Assembly (NCBI GenBank): GCA_049340005.1
Contig: JBMPIY010000018.1
Strand: one strand, 5' to 3'
DNA from: CAXBDP01 sp963974465
GTDB taxonomy: Bacteria; Bacteroidota; Bacteroidia; Cytophagales; Cyclobacteriaceae
Length of the DNA: 34,968 bases
Shown: positions 16,371 to 24,282 of the stretch, one piece after another
Position numbering within the stretch: the stretch's first letter is position 1
Layout: each line of letters opens with the position of its first letter
Program-made: the position numbers and the translations under genes
The notes under the pieces: model-generated
What the model saw: the letters and a program-made list of their open reading frames with translations, nothing else
Told to the model about the DNA's origin: nothing
Database searches by the model: none

Positions 16371-17828
16371 ATGCAGAAATTAGGTTTACAGCAGTCGCTT
16401 CAACAAAAATTATCTCCGCAGCAGATTCAATTCATTAAGTTGCTTCAAGTGCCAACTGCTGAGTTAGAGTCGAGAGTAGAGGAGGAACTAGAAGGTAATC
16501 CTGCATTGGAAGAAGGAAAGGAAGAAGCAGAAGATCAAAAGCAAGAAGACGAATATGAGCAAATTGAGAACGAACAGCGGGAGGAAACCAAAGACGAAGT
16601 TGATATAAGGGATTATTTAGCCGACGATGATATAGCTGGCTATAAGATGCAAGGCGATGGCAATTACAATCAAGAGGAAGATCGCGAAATGCCGATTGCA
16701 ATGCATTCTTCGTTGGGAGAGCAGCTATTAACCCAGTTAGGGTTTTTAGGACTTGACGAGCGACAAGAAACCATTGCCATGCAATTGATTGGTAGTATTG
16801 AAAGCGATGGCTACATCCGCAGAGAAATGGAAGCTATAGCGAATGATCTTTTGTTCTCGTCCAATATCGAAACTGATGTTGATGAGATTGAAACAATTCT
16901 TAATAAGATACAGACCTTTGACCCTCCAGGAATTGCTGCAAGAGATTTACAAGAATGTCTTTTGCTTCAACTAGAACGAAAAGATGATCCAAGTCCTTCG
17001 CAACAACTAGCGATTCAGATCATCCAAAATTGCTTCGATGAGTTTACCAAAAAGCATTATGATAAAATCATTCGTAAACTCAATATTGAGGACGAAGGTG
17101 ATTTACGTGATGCTATTAAGTCCATCACTAAGCTAAATCCCAAACCAGGAGGTATTTCTCAAGGCTTTGTGAAAACTCAATACCTGATTCCAGATTTTAT
17201 TTTGGTGAGCAATGCAGGTAAATTTGAATTAAGTCTTAACTCTCGCAATGCACCTGATTTACGCATTAGCAAGTCATATTCAGATATGCTTCAAGCGTAT
17301 GATAAAAGTGATAAAAAAGATAAGAAGCTTAAAGAAACTGTAACGTTTGTTAAGCAAAAGCTTGATTCAGCAAAATGGTTTATTGATGCAATCAGACAAA
17401 GACAGCAAACCTTGCTAAAAACGATGAATTCCATTTTGCAATACCAAAGTGAGTTTTTTGTAGAAGGTGATGAAACCAAACTTCGTCCAATGATTCTAAA
17501 GGATATTGCTGAGGATGTGAACATGGATATTTCCACTATCTCTCGCGTGGTTAATAGCAAATCGGTACAAACAGAATTTGGAATTTATCCGTTGAAATAC
17601 TTTTTCTCAGAAGGGATTAGCACCGATTCTGGTGAGGATGTTAGTAGCCGCGAAGTGAAAAAAGTATTGGAAGAGCTTATTAGCAATGAAGATAAGTTTA
17701 AGCCACTCTCAGATGAGAAGCTTGAAAAAGCACTACATGCTAGAGGCTATAATATTGCAAGAAGGACAGTAGCCAAGTATAGAGAACAATTAAATATCCC
17801 AGTAGCCAGACTAAGAAAAGAGATATAG
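16371..17828 (+). CDS. rpoN: RNA polymerase sigma-54 factor
   Basis: Alternative sigma factor for -24/-12 promoters that needs an AAA+ activator. The 485-residue protein has the Gln-rich region I (QKLGLQQSLQQKLSPQQ, 2-18, then LLQVPTAELESRVEEELEGN), an acidic region II (50-90), the core-binding domain, the HTH (DISTISRVVNSKSVQTEFG) and the RpoN box ARRTVAKYRE (463-472), which recognises the -24 element. All are intact. It heads a run with the PAP2-like gene (1-nt overlap, TAGTG) and an enoyl-CoA hydratase. A sigma-54 activator is encoded 15 kb away in this window (32802-34178), so a functional pairing is plausible. Confidence 0.97.
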   Translation: MQKLGLQQSLQQKLSPQQIQFIKLLQVPTAELESRVEEELEGNPALEEGKEEAEDQKQEDEYEQIENEQREETKDEVDIRDYLADDDIAGYKMQGDGNYNQEEDREMPIAMHSSLGEQLLTQLGFLGLDERQETIAMQLIGSIESDGYIRREMEAIANDLLFSSNIETDVDEIETILNKIQTFDPPGIAARDLQECLLLQLERKDDPSPSQQLAIQIIQNCFDEFTKKHYDKIIRKLNIEDEGDLRDAIKSITKLNPKPGGISQGFVKTQYLIPDFILVSNAGKFELSLNSRNAPDLRISKSYSDMLQAYDKSDKKDKKLKETVTFVKQKLDSAKWFIDAIRQRQQTLLKTMNSILQYQSEFFVEGDETKLRPMILKDIAEDVNMDISTISRVVNSKSVQTEFGIYPLKYFFSEGISTDSGEDVSSREVKKVLEELISNEDKFKPLSDEKLEKALHARGYNIARRTVAKYREQLNIPVARLRKEI

Positions 17829-18457
17829 TGAAGCGTAAGGGAGCACAGGTTTTAAGTATCTTGTTTCAGCCCTTGCTGATGCCGACGTTTCTGTGTTTGG
17901 TACTTTTTGCTTTTGCGTCTTCCAGCCTCCCGCCTTGGACTTTTCAAACACAACTATTAGTAGTAGGTCTTATTTTACTAACCACCTGCATAGTGCCTTT
18001 GGTAAGTTTGGTTTTGTTGAACTACACAAATGGCGTCAAAGATTTCTTCATGGAAAACCGTAAGGAAAGGGTTTTACCATTCTTTTTCATCGCCTTGTAT
18101 TATGCTTTAAGTACCTATTTATTCACTACTAAGCAGCTTACAGTAGTAGCAGATGTACTTATTGCGTGTTTGGCTACCATCACTGCATTGATTATGCTTT
18201 TGAGCATCATTACTATTTTCTGGAAAATCAGTGCGCATGGTATTGGAATGGGCGGTTCTATTGGTGTGCTTTTAGCAATTCAGATCAACAATCCAATTAA
18301 TGATTTATATTGGCCAATAGTGGTTTTGAGTGTGATTAGCGGCTTTGTATTATCTGCTAGACTTTATCTAAATGTCCACAAACCAGCTGAGGTTTGGGTT
18401 GGATTTTCCTTAGGCTTAATTTTCAGTTTTATTTCCATTACTTATTTAATAAGCTAA
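17828..18457 (+). CDS. PAP2-superfamily-like membrane protein with altered active-site motifs
   Basis: A 209-residue protein with about six membrane helices. The three phosphatase motifs are recognisable but not canonical. Motif 1 is suggested by ENRKERVLP (76-84). Motif 2 is SAHG (135-138) instead of PSGH. Motif 3 is SARLYLNVHKPAE (176-188), keeping the Arg and His but with Glu in place of the usual Asp. Lipid-phosphate phosphatase activity is therefore possible but unproven. The start is GTG and overlaps the rpoN stop by one base, so it depends on rpoN translation. The substrate could be undecaprenyl-phosphate or phosphatidate derivatives; nothing in the neighbourhood decides this. Confidence 0.7.
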   Translation: MKRKGAQVLSILFQPLLMPTFLCLVLFAFASSSLPPWTFQTQLLVVGLILLTTCIVPLVSLVLLNYTNGVKDFFMENRKERVLPFFFIALYYALSTYLFTTKQLTVVADVLIACLATITALIMLLSIITIFWKISAHGIGMGGSIGVLLAIQINNPINDLYWPIVVLSVISGFVLSARLYLNVHKPAEVWVGFSLGLIFSFISITYLIS

Positions 18458-18466
18458 AACAAGAAT

Positions 18467-19252
18467 ATGAACGAGTTTGAATTTATCAAATTAGAAAAGA
18501 ATAACGGTGTAGCAACTATTACACTTAATAGGCCAGAAGTTTATAATGCCTTTAATGATGGCCTAACTTATGATCTTCAAAATGCCTTCAAGCTTATCAA
18601 AAAGGATGACGAGGTGCGGGTGGTTGTGATTACTGGTGAGGGCAAGGCCTTTTGCTCTGGTCAAGACTTAAAAGCTGCTTCAGCTGATCCGAATAGATCT
18701 TTTTCAGATTCATTGCATAAGCGATACAACCCAATGATTCGTGCAGTTCGCAATTTGGAGAAACCGGTAATTTGTCGTCTAAATGGAGTTGCAGCAGGTG
18801 CTGGTTGTTCCTTGGCACTGGCGTGTGATTTGATAGTTGCGGCAGAAAATGCCATGCTTATTGAAGTATTTGTAAATATCGGTTTGGTGATGGACAGCGG
18901 ATCGTCTTACTTTCTGCCAAGAGTTGTAGGTTCGAGTAAAGCATTCGAATTGGCGACTATGGGAACTAGATTGTCAGCAAAAGAGGCTTTTGACTTAGGT
19001 ATTGTAAATAAGGTAGTGCCTATGGATGAATTAGATTTGGCAGTAAAAACGTATACAGATTATTATGCAAATGCACCCACAAGAGCAATCGGCATAATGA
19101 AGAAAATGCTTAACAAATCTCAAAACGCGAGTCTGGATGAAATGCTTGAGTATGAAGCGTACTGTCAAGATATAGCAGGAGGTACTCACGACTATAAAGA
19201 AGGAACTACGGCATTTCTTGAAAAGAGGAAACCGAACTTCAAAGGAAACTAA
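18467..19252 (+). CDS. Enoyl-CoA hydratase/isomerase family protein (PaaG-like)
   Basis: A crotonase-fold enzyme of 261 residues acting on acyl-CoA thioesters. The oxyanion-hole segments are AFCSGQDL (61-68) and GVAAGAGCSLALACDL (107-122). The catalytic region is IGLVMDSGSSYFLPR (138-152); Asp143 corresponds to the single acidic catalyst of the PaaG/1,2-epoxyphenylacetyl-CoA isomerase type, with no second Glu as in classical hydratases. The C-terminal helices end EGTTAFLEKRKPNFKG, typical of the family. No other paa or beta-oxidation genes are adjacent, so the substrate is open. It is last in the rpoN run and is followed at once by a terminator. Confidence 0.88.
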   Translation: MNEFEFIKLEKNNGVATITLNRPEVYNAFNDGLTYDLQNAFKLIKKDDEVRVVVITGEGKAFCSGQDLKAASADPNRSFSDSLHKRYNPMIRAVRNLEKPVICRLNGVAAGAGCSLALACDLIVAAENAMLIEVFVNIGLVMDSGSSYFLPRVVGSSKAFELATMGTRLSAKEAFDLGIVNKVVPMDELDLAVKTYTDYYANAPTRAIGIMKKMLNKSQNASLDEMLEYEAYCQDIAGGTHDYKEGTTAFLEKRKPNFKGN

Positions 19253-19255
19253 ATG

Positions 19256-19289
19256 AAAATAGCCGATCTAATCAATCGGCTATTTTTTT
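19256..19289 (+). terminator. Intrinsic terminator after the enoyl-CoA hydratase gene
   Basis: A 12-bp stem AAAATAGCCGAT (19256-19267) / ATCGGCTATTTT (19275-19286), 7-nt loop, T-run to 19289. It may also act on the convergent leftward gene ending at 19309. Confidence 0.92.
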
Positions 19290-19308
19290 AATGTTTTTGG
19301 GATAGCTA

Positions 19309-20073
19309 CTAAAACAAAGCGAAAGAAATGCCAACCATGAATTGTGTTGCTTCTGTGCCTTGAGGGCCTTTGCCATCCTTGAATAAGGTATTAAGTCCAT
19401 AATAGTACCACCCGCTAAAACCAGGAGTACCTACACGACCAGTAAGTCCATATCTGAATCTATTCAGCTCCAAAAGATCTTTTGTTTTTACAGAGAAATT
19501 TTCATCAGCTCGTGTATAGTTTACTTTAGTGTGGGCACTATACAAGAAACCAACTTTTCCGCCAAAAGCAACCATCAAACCTCGATCTACATCATCACCT
19601 ATTCTGTAGCTAAACTCTAAAGGCACATCTATATAATTTGCAGCAAGTTTTGTTTTGTCTATTGCTGCATTCGCACCGTAAATACTAGCGAGATTTGCAA
19701 TATTCACTGATGAGCGCTGGCCTTGGTTAAAAGAACTAACAAGGGTAATGTCGCTGTCAAATGAGTATTTCTCCAGACCTAAACCAATTCCAGGGTGAAT
19801 TGAAATTCTAGAATTGCCAAGTTGTATGTCTTTAATATATGCAACATTGAAAACCTTAGAGCCAAAAAAACTTGTGGCCATAGTTGAAGGCTGATCTTGC
19901 ATAAAATTGAAACCAAAATCTAATCTCAAAGTACCGGGCAGGTCTGGTCTTGCATTCACAGCCTCAGAAGCAAATAGCTTTTTGGGCTCTGTTAATGTTG
20001 AGTCTTGATCATTGAAGGCAAATAATGAATTTGCTGAAAGAAGTAGGGTAATTACTAGGGTGGTTATTCTCAT
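19309..20073 (-). CDS. Outer-membrane beta-barrel protein (PorT-like size class)
   Basis: Predicted secreted barrel of about 254 residues. The signal peptide starts MRITTLVITLLLSANS with cleavage near LFA|FND. I chose the ATG at 20073; a TTG four codons upstream (20085) would put Lys-Leu-Ala ahead of the signal, which is less natural. The mature protein shows strand-like segments (LPGTLRLDFGFNFM, ISIHPGIGLGLEKYSF, VPLEFSYRIGD, RYGLTGRVG) and ends in an aromatic strand (QFMVGISFALF), resembling the generic outer_membrane_beta-barrel families. Function unknown. A good -7 box lies just upstream. Confidence 0.78.
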   Translation of the reverse strand: MRITTLVITLLLSANSLFAFNDQDSTLTEPKKLFASEAVNARPDLPGTLRLDFGFNFMQDQPSTMATSFFGSKVFNVAYIKDIQLGNSRISIHPGIGLGLEKYSFDSDITLVSSFNQGQRSSVNIANLASIYGANAAIDKTKLAANYIDVPLEFSYRIGDDVDRGLMVAFGGKVGFLYSAHTKVNYTRADENFSVKTKDLLELNRFRYGLTGRVGTPGFSGWYYYGLNTLFKDGKGPQGTEATQFMVGISFALF

Positions 20074-20114
20074 TGCTAATTTCAAAAATGCTTTGGATAG
20101 TAACGTACAAAGGC

Positions 20115-20122
20115 CAAAGATA
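20115..20122 (-). promoter_or_regulatory. Candidate -7 box for the barrel gene at 19309-20073
   Basis: On the minus strand it reads TATCTTTG (TAnnTTTG). It is 42 bases ahead of the chosen ATG, which supports that start. The -33 region is T-rich but lacks an exact TTTG. Confidence 0.5.
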
Positions 20123-20283
20123 CTATAATCGTCGAATTAAAATTGTTTTTCAAGTATTCTATCACTCTTTAGCCATGCTTTATGACCACTTATGAACATC
20201 AATTATTTCTTTTACGTTTTAAAAATTTGATAAATTTTACAAACATTCTCTATTTAACGTTTTTTCACAATAAAGTTTTTCCC

Positions 20284-20291
20284 TACATTTG
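20284..20291 (+). promoter_or_regulatory. -7 box of the tRNA-Arg promoter
   Basis: TACATTTG matches TAnnTTTG exactly, 16 bases before the first base of the tRNA, so transcription would begin about ten bases ahead of the mature 5' end. A T-stretch sits at the -33 position. Confidence 0.65.
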
Positions 20292-20307
20292 CAGTCCTTA
20301 ATGGGAC

Positions 20308-20381
20308 GGCCTCGTAGCTCAACTGAATAGAGCACTTGATTACGGCTCAAGAGGTTTCAGGTTTGAATCCTGACGAGGTCA
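20308..20381 (+). tRNA. tRNA-Arg, anticodon ACG
   Basis: A 74-nt cloverleaf. The acceptor stem is GGCCTCG/CGAGGTC with one G-U pair, discriminator A, no encoded CCA. The D stem is GCTC/GAGC. The anticodon arm is CTTGA-TTACGGC-TCAAG, giving anticodon ACG (read as ICG for CGU/CGC/CGA). The T stem is TCAGG/CCTGA. Two normally invariant positions differ: G19 is A and C56 is T (T-loop TTTGAAT). They form the D-loop/T-loop tertiary pair, so the change is compensated (A19-U56). It is followed by its own terminator and is a single-gene unit. Confidence 0.96.
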
Positions 20382-20393
20382 CTTGATAATTAG

Positions 20394-20428
20394 GCAGTTA
20401 TGATGAAAATCGTAACTGCTTTTTTTTT
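20394..20428 (+). terminator. Intrinsic terminator after tRNA-Arg
   Basis: GCAGTTA (20394-20400) pairs with TAACTGC (20413-20419). The stem extends inward through four more pairs (one G-U) to a GAAA tetraloop and is followed by nine T. Confidence 0.92.
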
Positions 20429-20466
20429 ATCCTTAATAGATTATTAGTGTAAGTGATCTGTTTTTA

Positions 20467-21237
20467 TTAGCATTCTATCCACTCCTTAAAAGCTGCTGTT
20501 GAGCTTTGACTTGTTATTAAGTGGTTTTCTAGACCCTTCAATTTTAAGGCAATTGTATTCTTATTATACCTTTCTATTTGTTCAATGAATTGTTTGTTTA
20601 CCAATTCACTGCGATTAATGCGGAAAAATTGATTTGGATCTACCAAGTTTTCTAATTCCTTTAAGGTAGGGTAAGAGAGAAAATGTTTTTTTTGATCAAT
20701 GTCGATAGCTATTATCACTCCTTGATCCGCAATGAAATATACTATTTTGTTAACTTCCAGAAAATAGGTTCCACGACTTGTATTAATGCTAAATCGTCTT
20801 TTAAATTCCTTTTTTGTAGGGTCTTTTTGCTCAAAAAGCTTCCCAATTTTATTTATTAGTTCTTGGTTATTATTCGAATGATTTCGCAAAAGAAGGAATT
20901 TGTTCCACGCTTTTTTGAATCGTTCAAAAGAGAATGGTTTGAGAAGATATTCAATCCCATTCCCTTCGAAGGCATCCATTACAAATTGATTGTATGCCGT
21001 GGTGAATATAATAGGTGCGGGAACCTGTACCTGCTGATAAATGCTAAACGCATTACCATCGAGCAGTTCTATGTCTGAAATAATTAGATCGATATTTTGG
21101 GAGTCCTGTAAAAATGATATTGCGTCAATTACTGAGCTGAGTTCAGCGATCACTGTAACTGGTTCTTCGATATCTTGCAAAAAGCGCAGTAATTTACGTC
21201 TTGCTGGAGCTTCATCTTCAATTATGACTATATTCAT
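20467..21237 (-). CDS. LytTR-family response regulator
   Basis: A 256-residue two-domain regulator. The receiver domain (1-120) has acidic pocket EDE (7-9), phospho-acceptor D55 in ISDIELLDG, T80 and K100 in LLKPFSF. The LytTR DNA-binding domain (about 150-256) has KIVYFIADQG, FLSYPTLKELENLVDPNQFF and FRINRSELVNKQFIEQI. LytTR proteins usually bind paired direct repeats about 21 bp apart. It overlaps its kinase gene by 4 nt (ATGA), so the pair is coupled. The likely local target is the gene at 22333-23070, which has such repeats upstream. It resembles YpdB/BtsR-type regulators. Confidence 0.94.
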   Translation of the reverse strand: MNIVIIEDEAPARRKLLRFLQDIEEPVTVIAELSSVIDAISFLQDSQNIDLIISDIELLDGNAFSIYQQVQVPAPIIFTTAYNQFVMDAFEGNGIEYLLKPFSFERFKKAWNKFLLLRNHSNNNQELINKIGKLFEQKDPTKKEFKRRFSINTSRGTYFLEVNKIVYFIADQGVIIAIDIDQKKHFLSYPTLKELENLVDPNQFFRINRSELVNKQFIEQIERYNKNTIALKLKGLENHLITSQSSTAAFKEWIEC

Positions 21238-22265
21238 TTGTGACTTAAAATTAAGGGCAAGACTACAGAGAATCGATTACCTTGTTCATTAATTTCTATT
21301 TCTTCATTTGAAAGTAAGCGGTATTGTTCTTTTAAATTGTGCAATGCCCTCCCGCCAGTTTTTTTAGCAAATTCTTTTTTTATAAGATTATTACTTACAA
21401 CTATTTTTTTCCCAATTGAGATTTTTATTTCAACTGGTTGAGTGACTGCCCCAATATTATGGTCGAAGGCATTTTCTAAAAGTAATTGTAATGTAAGAGG
21501 AGGAATGTATCCGTTAATTTTTTGCTTATCTACCTCCAAAGTATAGCAATCTCCGTATTTCTGTTGCATGATTTTGAAATAGCTTTTTGCGAAAAGCAAT
21601 TCTTCTTCCAAGGGTACTAAAGACTTATCGGAAGATTGTAGCACATATCTATATAGTTCGGCAAATTCATTCAAAAATTCAGAAGCCTGTGCACTGTCCT
21701 CTTCGATTAACTGATCAAGTATGTTGAGATTGTTAAATAGAAAATGTGGGTTTAATTGTGCTTTAAGTTGGTCTATTCTACTTTCTGCAAGAGCTTTGTT
21801 ATAATTAGCCAATTGTTCTGAGTTAAATTTATTTCGCTGATAGAATGAAAAAGCAAGAAAAAAGCTACCGTAAATAAAGACATCAAGCAGATTGTTAATG
21901 TTATTAATGAGTAGAATATCCCAAGTGAAATTCCGCTCAATATTGCCAAATATCCACGCAATGAGTAGCGCTAATAAATTGTTCACAAAAAGATAAATCA
22001 ATAGAGATAAACCGAAAATTTGAACGGCATGTAATAGATCGAAATCTTTAGATTTATGCTTCTGCCAATTTAGAAGGAAGCCAATAATGATGAAGAGTAG
22101 ACAAGAGTTAAGAAACGTGCCGAAGGCAGCTTCCGGTGTAAACGTATAAATGTTTAATACCCTGTCGTTTTGAATTCGAATCTGTAATGATTGTATATAG
22201 GCAAATGCGAAGACAAAAGTCAAAAAGTAGCTATTAAGCTTAATTCCACCAATATTTATTTTCAT
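21234..22265 (-). CDS. LytS/YpdA-type sensor histidine kinase (His_kinase family)
   Basis: A 343-residue membrane kinase. Four hydrophobic segments (about 12-28, 50-66, 82-106, 118-142) lead into the His_kinase signature QLNPHFLFNNLN (170-181), with phospho-acceptor His174. The ATPase domain has the N-box region PPLTLQLLLENAFDHN (255-270) and a diverged Gly-rich lid (KKTGGRALHNLKEQYRLL). No separate extracytoplasmic sensor domain is visible, so the stimulus is probably sensed in or at the membrane. The GGR of the lid is encoded by a GCGGGAGG octamer (21348). It is separated from the upstream unknown gene by a terminator-like hairpin. Confidence 0.93.
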   Translation of the reverse strand: MKINIGGIKLNSYFLTFVFAFAYIQSLQIRIQNDRVLNIYTFTPEAAFGTFLNSCLLFIIIGFLLNWQKHKSKDFDLLHAVQIFGLSLLIYLFVNNLLALLIAWIFGNIERNFTWDILLINNINNLLDVFIYGSFFLAFSFYQRNKFNSEQLANYNKALAESRIDQLKAQLNPHFLFNNLNILDQLIEEDSAQASEFLNEFAELYRYVLQSSDKSLVPLEEELLFAKSYFKIMQQKYGDCYTLEVDKQKINGYIPPLTLQLLLENAFDHNIGAVTQPVEIKISIGKKIVVSNNLIKKEFAKKTGGRALHNLKEQYRLLSNEEIEINEQGNRFSVVLPLILSHK

Positions 22266-22286
22266 TTCGATAAATCGTAAAATTAA

Positions 22287-22316
22287 AAGTAGCCCTTTTC
22301 TGCAAAAAGGCTACTT
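22287..22316 (-). terminator. Terminator (leftward) between the unknown gene and the LytS kinase
   Basis: AAGTAGCC (22287-22294) pairs with GGCTACTT (22309-22316), extended by A/T pairs toward the loop. On the minus strand it is followed by TTTTAATTTT. It ends transcripts of the gene at 22333-23070, possibly allowing partial readthrough into the two-component pair. Confidence 0.75.
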
Positions 22317-22332
22317 CAATCCTATTTTAAAA

Positions 22333-23070
22333 TCAGTTGGGGAATGATGCTATCACATTTCCTTTGTCATCAAAGAAATCGAGTTTGGCATTATTGTCCT
22401 TGTCTACGTAAAACATTGCTTTGGGCATTCCTTTATCATCGAATAGAAAGAGGCCATTATTTTGGCTGCGTGTTTTACCCAGCATTATTCTAGGTGCACC
22501 ACCTAATAAGCCTTGAGCTTCGTATTCTTGCATTTTTTGACGTGCAGCTGCGGGATCTTTTGCTCTTAGCTGTTCCAGTTCCTGCATTATTTCACTTGTT
22601 TTTTGTTGCGTTTCATTAGCTGGACGGTCGTTGAACACCAAGCTGCTAGATACCATTCTCTTATCTCCCTCTTTGTGGTCTGTAGTCAGTAATTGCATCA
22701 CTTGGTCACCATCGTATTGGTCGTAAGTGAGGGAAAGTCCTGCACTATGACCTTTTTCGTTTTTTTGTCCATCATAAATAAAACCTCCTGCTTCAATTCC
22801 ATCTTCATTGAAAAAAAGCATTCCTGAGCGCTTTTTGCGAGTTACATTTGTGCCGCGTTCATTAATTTTATCGTCTCCATTTGGGAATTTATCTACGTTG
22901 GTAATGATCATCTTTACTGTCCCATCTGCCTCAATAATATTAATCCGTTCTACATCAATTTCGCTAAAACGCTGATTGCCTGACAGCTTGAAAGCAACAT
23001 TCGAAATAAAAATTATAGCCACTACGGTTGCCACGGCAAAGCTTCTTAAAAACACTAATTCTCTTTTCAT
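22333..23070 (-). CDS. Membrane-anchored protein of unknown function
   Basis: A 245-residue protein that I do not recognise by function. Residues 8-27 are an N-terminal hydrophobic helix with no clear cleavage site, so it is probably anchored with the rest outside the cytoplasm. The soluble part repeats a strand pattern of the form F-(F/D)-D/E-x-G followed by hydrophobic residues: GMLFFNEDGIEAGGFIY (83-99), GLFLFDDKGMPKAMFYV and KLDFFDDKGNVIASF at the C-terminus. These look like short beta-hairpin repeats. A helical charged insert (about 157-190, ELEQLRAKDPAAARQKMQEY) separates the copies. The adjacent LytTR pair and the upstream direct repeats suggest it is the output of that system. The start ATG fits the signal anchor. 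Confidence 0.8.
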   Translation of the reverse strand: MKRELVFLRSFAVATVVAIIFISNVAFKLSGNQRFSEIDVERINIIEADGTVKMIITNVDKFPNGDDKINERGTNVTRKKRSGMLFFNEDGIEAGGFIYDGQKNEKGHSAGLSLTYDQYDGDQVMQLLTTDHKEGDKRMVSSSLVFNDRPANETQQKTSEIMQELEQLRAKDPAAARQKMQEYEAQGLLGGAPRIMLGKTRSQNNGLFLFDDKGMPKAMFYVDKDNNAKLDFFDDKGNVIASFPN

Positions 23071-23153
23071 TTTTCTGAATTTTTAGATTGTTTATTATTG
23101 ATTTGATGACACAAATCTGTTGCTTGCCTTAAAAGGAAAAAATCAGAAAAAAT

Positions 23154-23186
23154 TGAATGCAGGAAGATTTCGAATGAATGCAGGAA
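23154..23186 (-). promoter_or_regulatory. Perfect 12-bp direct repeat, 21-bp period: candidate LytTR operator
   Basis: On the minus strand TTCCTGCATTCA occurs twice with 9 bases between (23175-23186 and 23154-23165), starting 84 bases upstream of the ATG at 23070. Two direct repeats two helical turns apart is the known LytTR operator geometry. The E. coli YpdB site (GGCATTTCAT-N11-repeat, from memory) has the same 21-bp period and a similar GCATT core. The regulator is encoded about 2 kb downstream. Confidence 0.6.
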
Positions 23187-23333
23187 AAAGAGAAATAGAA
23201 TAGATAGAGGAAATGAAGGGTTGGACTAAAAGCACACTTTAGCCATCCTGAGAAACCAGCAGAAAATGATTTAGCAATAAAAGCGGGAGGTAAACTATAC
23301 TTAATATCTATTACTTGTTCCACCTAATTTCAA

Positions 23334-24212
23334 TTACACATCCAATCGAGGATAAGGCACAAAGGAATTTTCACCAGGTACTTTTGGGAAGCGTTGATTG
23401 ATCCAGTCTTCCTTTGCTTTTTCTAGTCGATCCTTGCTGGATGAAACAAAATTCCAATTGATAAATCGCTCTTCTGGAAAGGGCTCTCCACCAAAAATAT
23501 AAACAGTACTATTTTCGCCAATTTCAAACTCGCACAAGGTGCTGTCATTAGCAATCAATATTTGTTTGGGTTCGTAAATATTCCCGTCACTTTTGATGTG
23601 CCCTTCCAATATGTATAGGGCACTTTCTCCAAAAAGATTGTCACCTATGGAAAGAGTTTGAGCTTTATAGCTTTTTATTTCAATGAAGTAGAGATTACTA
23701 TGCACCTTTACTGGCGACTTCTTACCAAATGCTTCACCAGCAATGAGTTTTATCTTCACACCAAACTCCTCCCAAGCAGGAATCTCACTCGCTTCAATGT
23801 GTTGAAAGCTAGGTTCCGATTCTTCCAGATGTTTAGGAAGAGCCACCCATATTTGTAATCCATGCAAATTTTTATCTGAACCTCTAAGATATTCAGGAGT
23901 TCTTTCGGAATGAACCACCCCTTTTCCGGCAGTCATCCAATTCACTGCGCCGGGTTTTATTTCCATTTTCGTTCCTATACTATCTCTGTGCATAATTGCT
24001 CCCTCAAAAAGAAAAGTGAGAGTAGATAAGCCAATATGCGGGTGTGGAAGTACATCGAGGTTTTCATTTTCATCCAATTTAGCTGGACCCATATGGTCTA
24101 TAAATACAAAAGGACCCACCGCTCGTTTTTGACGGAATGGTAATAACCTGCCGACCATAAAATTACCAATGTTAGCTGCTCTTTCTTCGATTATTAGGGA
24201 GATGTTTGACAT
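23334..24212 (-). CDS. Pirin family protein
   Basis: A bicupin iron protein of 292 residues. The metal ligands are all present at the positions known for pirins: H57 and H59 in LPHPHIGLSTLT, H101 and E103 in GKGVVHSERTPE. The second motif HGLQIWVALP follows, and the C-terminal cupin (about 175-290) holds a Pirin_C region. Bacterial members act as quercetinase-like dioxygenases or as redox-linked regulators; which applies here cannot be told. It stands alone, with 70 bases to the next gene upstream and a 263-base gap downstream. Confidence 0.95.
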   Translation of the reverse strand: MSNISLIIEERAANIGNFMVGRLLPFRQKRAVGPFVFIDHMGPAKLDENENLDVLPHPHIGLSTLTFLFEGAIMHRDSIGTKMEIKPGAVNWMTAGKGVVHSERTPEYLRGSDKNLHGLQIWVALPKHLEESEPSFQHIEASEIPAWEEFGVKIKLIAGEAFGKKSPVKVHSNLYFIEIKSYKAQTLSIGDNLFGESALYILEGHIKSDGNIYEPKQILIANDSTLCEFEIGENSTVYIFGGEPFPEERFINWNFVSSSKDRLEKAKEDWINQRFPKVPGENSFVPYPRLDV

Positions 24213-24282
24213 AAGGTTAATGAGTTCAATTTTTTTAACTTGCTATGTTAATTTTATGATAATTAAAAATTAATGGATTCAA

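Noticed and set aside
23129..23323. 64-residue minus-strand ORF in the gap after the pirin gene
   Set aside because: GTG start, Phe/Ser-rich composition as expected from A-rich DNA, no recognisable domain, and it covers the direct repeats proposed as operator.
24226..24275. Terminator between the pirin and DUF5655 genes
   Set aside because: The only inverted repeat (TTAATTTT/AAAATTAA) is entirely A/T and gives no stable hairpin; both genes run the same way.
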